Shown here: piece by piece, positions 13,245-15,710 of the stretch
Layout of the letters: every line of letters begins with the position of its first letter
How positions within the stretch are numbered: the first letter of the stretch is position 1
Assembly: GCA_937935205.1 (NCBI GenBank)
Contig: CALGXU010000061.1
Location: 1-15,710, forward strand
Direction: 5' to 3'
Source of the DNA: an uncultured Rothia sp.
GTDB lineage: Bacteria; Actinomycetota; Actinomycetes; Actinomycetales; Micrococcaceae
DNA length: 15,710 nucleotides
The notes under the pieces: model-generated
Seen by the model: the letters and a program-made list of their open reading frames with translations, nothing else
The model's database searches: none
What the model was told of the DNA's origin: nothing
Translations under genes and position numbers: made by a program

Positions 13245-13324
13245 TCGATAGGTTACGGCCCTGTCGATAGGTTAGTGACTTTAATGCGGGTTAAAGACCC
13301 GCGGCGAAGACACTAACCTATCGA
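13245..13324. repeat. TCGATAGGTTA repeat cluster with a long inverted repeat
   Basis: TCGATAGGTTA occurs directly at 13245-13255 and 13264-13274 (19-base period) and inverted at 13314-13324. The second and third copies are the outer part of a 14-bp perfect inverted repeat (TCGATAGGTTAGTG, 13264-13277 with 13311-13324). An inner 6-bp stem GCGGGT/ACCCGC lies at 13286-13302. It is upstream of csoR and contains no gene. It may be a regulator-binding array or a structured RNA. Confidence 0.8.
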
Positions 13325-13353
13325 AGGGGCCCCACCCCTCCCTTATGAACGGC

Positions 13354-13418
13354 GAAAAGCCACATGTGTTTCGAGAAGCCACCAAAGAAGTGGCTTTTCG
13401 AAACACATGTGGCTTCTC
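13354..13418. terminator. Long hairpin downstream of the secreted-protein cluster
   Basis: Two 29-base arms (13354-13382 and 13390-13418) pair at 27 of 29 positions around the 7-base loop CAAAGAA. Each arm contains GARAAGCCAC twice, so four copies (two per orientation) permit several alternative folds. It lies 24 bases past the stop of the minus-strand PKD-like gene, where a terminator is expected; the minus-strand 3' arm ends in TTTTC. Confidence 0.75.
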
Positions 13419-13442
13419 AGCATAAGACCCACGGGGGGGGCT

Positions 13443-14615
13443 TTACATGTCGGGCCAGTCACGATGCAACGAATACTCCGTATCCCCGTCACCGTTATCG
13501 TTCAGGTGCCAACGCTGACCGGTACGGATATCGGCCTTGCGCAAGCGCGGGTTCGGGTTATCCTTCTTACCCATGGTGGGATCGTTCTTGCAACCCCAAC
13601 GAGTGTCGTCGTAGCTGCAGTCACCTGCCACGCGGCCCACATCAACCCACCACACACGCACCAGCAGCGGGTCACTGGTCGCCTGCGGGGTCACCATCAT
13701 CATCTGCCACGGACCGCCGTCCACGCGGAAACGAGCCGTGTAATGCACGGTCGCGTACGCGTGGAAGTTGCCAGACCGCTGGTAGGCGTAGCTGGTATCC
13801 GTTTGACGCGGACGCTCACGAGGGTAGGTGGTGACCGGTTTGCCTGCGGTGTAGTTGGTGTCTGTATCTCCGTTGCCATACTCGATGACATAGGAGGAGG
13901 GCATGAGCTCAATTTCGACGTGTCCGGCGAGCATGTCTGCTTCGAGGCGGTAGGGGCCTCCGTCATCGACGTAGAAGTTGATTTGGTCGCCCTTGTAGAC
14001 GTTGGGGTCGCCTTCTGCTCGGCCGGTGCCTGCAGGGTTGTTGTAGGACTGGTGGAGGGTGGGTTTGCCCGGCTCTAGCGACTCTGCAGCATGGCGAATT
14101 TCCGTCATAATTTCTTCGTAGGTCGGGCCGGTGGGACCTGGGCTGTCGGCACTGGTGAGAGTGCGGGTATCGTTGGGAATGCAGGTTTCTGAGGTGCGGC
14201 TATACTTGCCGAAGCCGCCATCGATGTAGGTTCCATCGTCACGAACAATCAGATTGTTAAGTTTTACGTTTCCGATCTTTCCGCCCTTACCTACGCAACC
14301 AAGAATATTAGAGTCACTTTTGGAACGAATTACGGTCATGCCGTTGGCGCCTTTGGTGGTGTAGGTACTTGGTTCTGAATTTGATGACTGAGATGGGTAA
14401 TTTCCGTCATTTATATTTTCTGAGGTATGACCTGTGTTTCTATTGCCTCCGCTTTTGTCTTTATATTTTGTATTCTTAGTGGTTTGACATACTTTGGCGC
14501 TATTTTCAGATGAACATTCTTTTGTCGAGTCGCTACCTAATGCCGGAGCGATTGATGAGCATACAATATTTATTCCAATAATTATCAATGAAATATTTTT
14601 AATATTCTGTCTCAT
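13443..14615 (-). CDS. Secreted protein with a PKD-like domain, function unknown
   Basis: 390 residues with an N-terminal signal peptide (about 1-27, NISLIIIGINIVCSSIAPALG) and no further membrane helix, so it is probably exported. Residues 30-90 are Ser/Asn/Thr/Lys-rich and low in complexity. Residues about 212-325 resemble the PKD-like beta-sandwich of actinobacterial secreted proteins: VEYGNGDT-like turn (IEYGNGDTDTNY), YAYQRSGNFHAYATVHYTARFRVDGGPW. Cysteines at 19, 34, 43, 107, 145, 333 and 342 may form disulfides. Its ATG lies two bases after the stop of the upstream lipoprotein gene (TAA-ac-ATG) with GAGGA inside that gene, so the two are probably translationally coupled. The first ~110 codons are clearly more AT-rich than the rest. 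Confidence 0.75.
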   Translation of the reverse strand: MRQNIKNISLIIIGINIVCSSIAPALGSDSTKECSSENSAKVCQTTKNTKYKDKSGGNRNTGHTSENINDGNYPSQSSNSEPSTYTTKGANGMTVIRSKSDSNILGCVGKGGKIGNVKLNNLIVRDDGTYIDGGFGKYSRTSETCIPNDTRTLTSADSPGPTGPTYEEIMTEIRHAAESLEPGKPTLHQSYNNPAGTGRAEGDPNVYKGDQINFYVDDGGPYRLEADMLAGHVEIELMPSSYVIEYGNGDTDTNYTAGKPVTTYPRERPRQTDTSYAYQRSGNFHAYATVHYTARFRVDGGPWQMMMVTPQATSDPLLVRVWWVDVGRVAGDCSYDDTRWGCKNDPTMGKKDNPNPRLRKADIRTGQRWHLNDNGDGDTEYSLHRDWPDM

Positions 14616-14617
14616 GT

Positions 14618-15331
14618 TTAGTCCTCAACACTTACATAATCAATGATTTCCCATTTTTGACCGTTGTGCTTCAGTTCAAATTTGAAGGTATCGTCAGTTT
14701 TGTCATCATTGGTCCAGCTAACCCAGCTCCCATCAGACTCAACAAAGATCTCACGATCCCATTCGCGATAGGCTTTCCAGAAGTAAGTTTCACCGTCTTC
14801 GGACCAAGGGTTTCCATCGGCTAGAAAATGGTCGATTCCACCAATGATCCATCCGCCGCTTTTATAAAGCTCTTCTGCATTTTTATACTCTTCCAATTCA
14901 CGTTTGAAATTTGATGAAATGAACTTGCGAGCCATCGAGTAGTCGCCAGTTTGAGTGCCGTAATTTGCCCACAAAATCCAGGCATCCATCGTCTTGCGCA
15001 TGCCTTCCAGAGACTTTTCGTTGTAGCCGTCCTCCGGAACGGTGGGTTTCGGTACATTCTGGGCGGGACCATATTTGTCAGCCTTACGGTACTCGCCGTC
15101 AGGCGCCTTGGATCCGCCCGAGTAGCCGCGGACAGTAGACGGGGTTGCACTCGCAGAGGGAGATTCAGAAGCTACTGTAGAAGCCGAGGCCGTTTCGCTC
15201 GGCGCGGCGGAGGTGGTGATGGCTGCCGCCTCGTTATTTGCCTGCTGGCCACAGGCTGCAAGCAAGGCGGCAAGGCCCATAAATGCGCCGCCGCTCAACA
15301 GTGCGCGGCGGGTAAAAAGGTTGGAAGTCAT
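14618..15331 (-). CDS. DUF6318-like lipoprotein
   Basis: 237 residues. The signal peptide has twin arginines (TRRALLSGG, Arg8-Arg9) and the lipobox LLAAC with Cys27, so it is a probable Tat-exported lipoprotein. A Ser/Ala/Thr-rich linker (about 30-70) leads to a globular domain (about 80-237) with GPAQNVPKPTVPEDGYNE, MDAWILWANYGTQTGDY, YKSGGWIIGG and several Trp residues. I associate this pattern with DUF6318, a family of actinobacterial lipoproteins of unknown function; the exact family is recalled, not searched. An AAGGAA lies about 10 bases before the ATG. It is the middle gene of a three-gene minus-strand cluster with a paralog upstream. Confidence 0.85.
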   Translation of the reverse strand: MTSNLFTRRALLSGGAFMGLAALLAACGQQANNEAAAITTSAAPSETASASTVASESPSASATPSTVRGYSGGSKAPDGEYRKADKYGPAQNVPKPTVPEDGYNEKSLEGMRKTMDAWILWANYGTQTGDYSMARKFISSNFKRELEEYKNAEELYKSGGWIIGGIDHFLADGNPWSEDGETYFWKAYREWDREIFVESDGSWVSWTNDDKTDDTFKFELKHNGQKWEIIDYVSVED

Positions 15332-15365
15332 GGAAGTGTATTCCTTATATCGGTGAAGGTGATTT

Positions 15366-15710
15366 TTAGCTGGTTTTGTTGATTTTTTTCAAACCAGTTA
15401 TAAGCCAACGGTCATTTGTATATGTGCAGGAAAGTTCCCAGGAATTATTGTCTATTTCTCGGTTCTCGCGGGTTTCCCAGCTACCGTCAGGTTGAACGTA
15501 CATAACGAAATTCCACTTGCGGTAAACCTTCCAAAGGTAAGTTTGATCGTCGACCTTCTGAGGGTTTTCCTCTGACACGAACTCGTTATGGCCGTCTATA
15601 ATCCAGCCTCCCTTTTTGTAGAGACCGCTCATCTCATCGTAGAAACTTACTTCTGACTTTAGCGACGGGGCTATGTATTGTCGGACCTCAGTGAAATCTC
15701 CAGTTTCTAC
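15366..15710 (-). CDS. DUF6318-like paralog (5' end beyond window)
   Basis: This is the C-terminal ~114 residues of a second lipoprotein of the same family; its frame is open to the right window edge and ends at TAA 15366-15368. The segments VETGDFTEVRQYIAPSLKSE and YKKGGWIIDGHNEF match TQTGDYSMARKFISSNFKRE and YKSGGWIIGGIDHF of the neighbouring gene, and the W-K-x-Y-R-x-W block and DGSW also recur. The gap to the next gene is 34 bases, so the pair is a tandem duplication in one transcription unit. An internal ATG at 15632 is not the true start, because the homology runs on to the edge. No function can be assigned. Confidence 0.85.
   Translation of the reverse strand, partial: VETGDFTEVRQYIAPSLKSEVSFYDEMSGLYKKGGWIIDGHNEFVSEENPQKVDDQTYLWKVYRKWNFVMYVQPDGSWETRENREIDNNSWELSCTYTNDRWLITGLKKINKTS

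Noticed and set aside
13264..13324. A miniature transposable element (MITE) bounded by the TCGATAGGTTA inverted repeat
   Set aside because: I saw no flanking target-site duplication and no transposase with matching ends in the window, so only the repeat is reported.
13407..14078. Plus-strand 223-codon frame opposite the PKD-like gene
   Set aside because: Val-rich repetitive shadow translation; the opposite frame has a signal peptide, a coupled start and a domain.

Overview
The window looks like a chromosomal segment of a high-GC actinobacterium. Gene content and codon use (GC-rich third positions, long antisense shadow frames, Tat and Sec lipoproteins, a CsoR-type copper operon, DUF6318-like lipoproteins) fit Micrococcaceae, and Rothia is my best guess. 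The genus is inferred from recall, not from a search.

Layout from left to right: (1) The 3' end of a succinate-semialdehyde-type aldehyde dehydrogenase, followed by five tandem 16-bp repeats. (2) A complete IS3-family (IS150-like) element at 345-1817 with orfA, orfB, a frameshift heptamer, imperfect terminal inverted repeats and a 3-bp target duplication. It sits in the loop of an 18-bp perfect hairpin that once lay between two convergent genes. (3) A sucrase/ferredoxin-like [2Fe-2S] protein whose coding sequence contains a near-consensus chromosomal parS site, which suggests the region is near the replication origin. (4) A TetR regulator divergent from a YhgE/ABC-2-like membrane protein, with matched operator-like palindromes on both sides of the likely promoter. 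(5) A convergent Cys-containing lipoprotein, an S4-domain RNA-binding protein, a MATE efflux transporter and a nitroreductase. (6) A minus-strand copper module at 9291-13150 in the order csoR, copZ-like chaperone, unknown small protein, copper P-type ATPase. (7) An intergenic region with a CsoR operator and two elaborate inverted-repeat clusters. (8) A minus-strand cluster of two DUF6318-like lipoprotein paralogs and a secreted PKD-like protein, more AT-rich than the rest at its upstream end.

Functionally, the copper module reads as a self-contained sense/chaperone/export unit: CsoR would release its operator, which fills the spacer of its own promoter, when Cu(I) binds, and the chaperone would hand Cu(I) to the ATPase. 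The TetR/membrane-protein pair reads as an autoregulated, ligand-induced export or envelope module. Three convergent gene pairs (aldehyde dehydrogenase/sucrase-ferredoxin, membrane protein/lipoprotein, nitroreductase/copper ATPase) are each separated by a long, almost perfect hairpin acting as a probable bidirectional terminator. Several genes (csoR, S4 protein, MATE, tetR) have a -10-like hexamer exactly 6 bases before the start codon, which suggests leaderless mRNAs.

No rRNA, tRNA or CRISPR array was seen. The most unusual items are the parS site inside a gene, the IS in a terminator loop with an RBS-sequestering hairpin, the uncharacterised gene in the copper operon, and the repeat clusters upstream of csoR.
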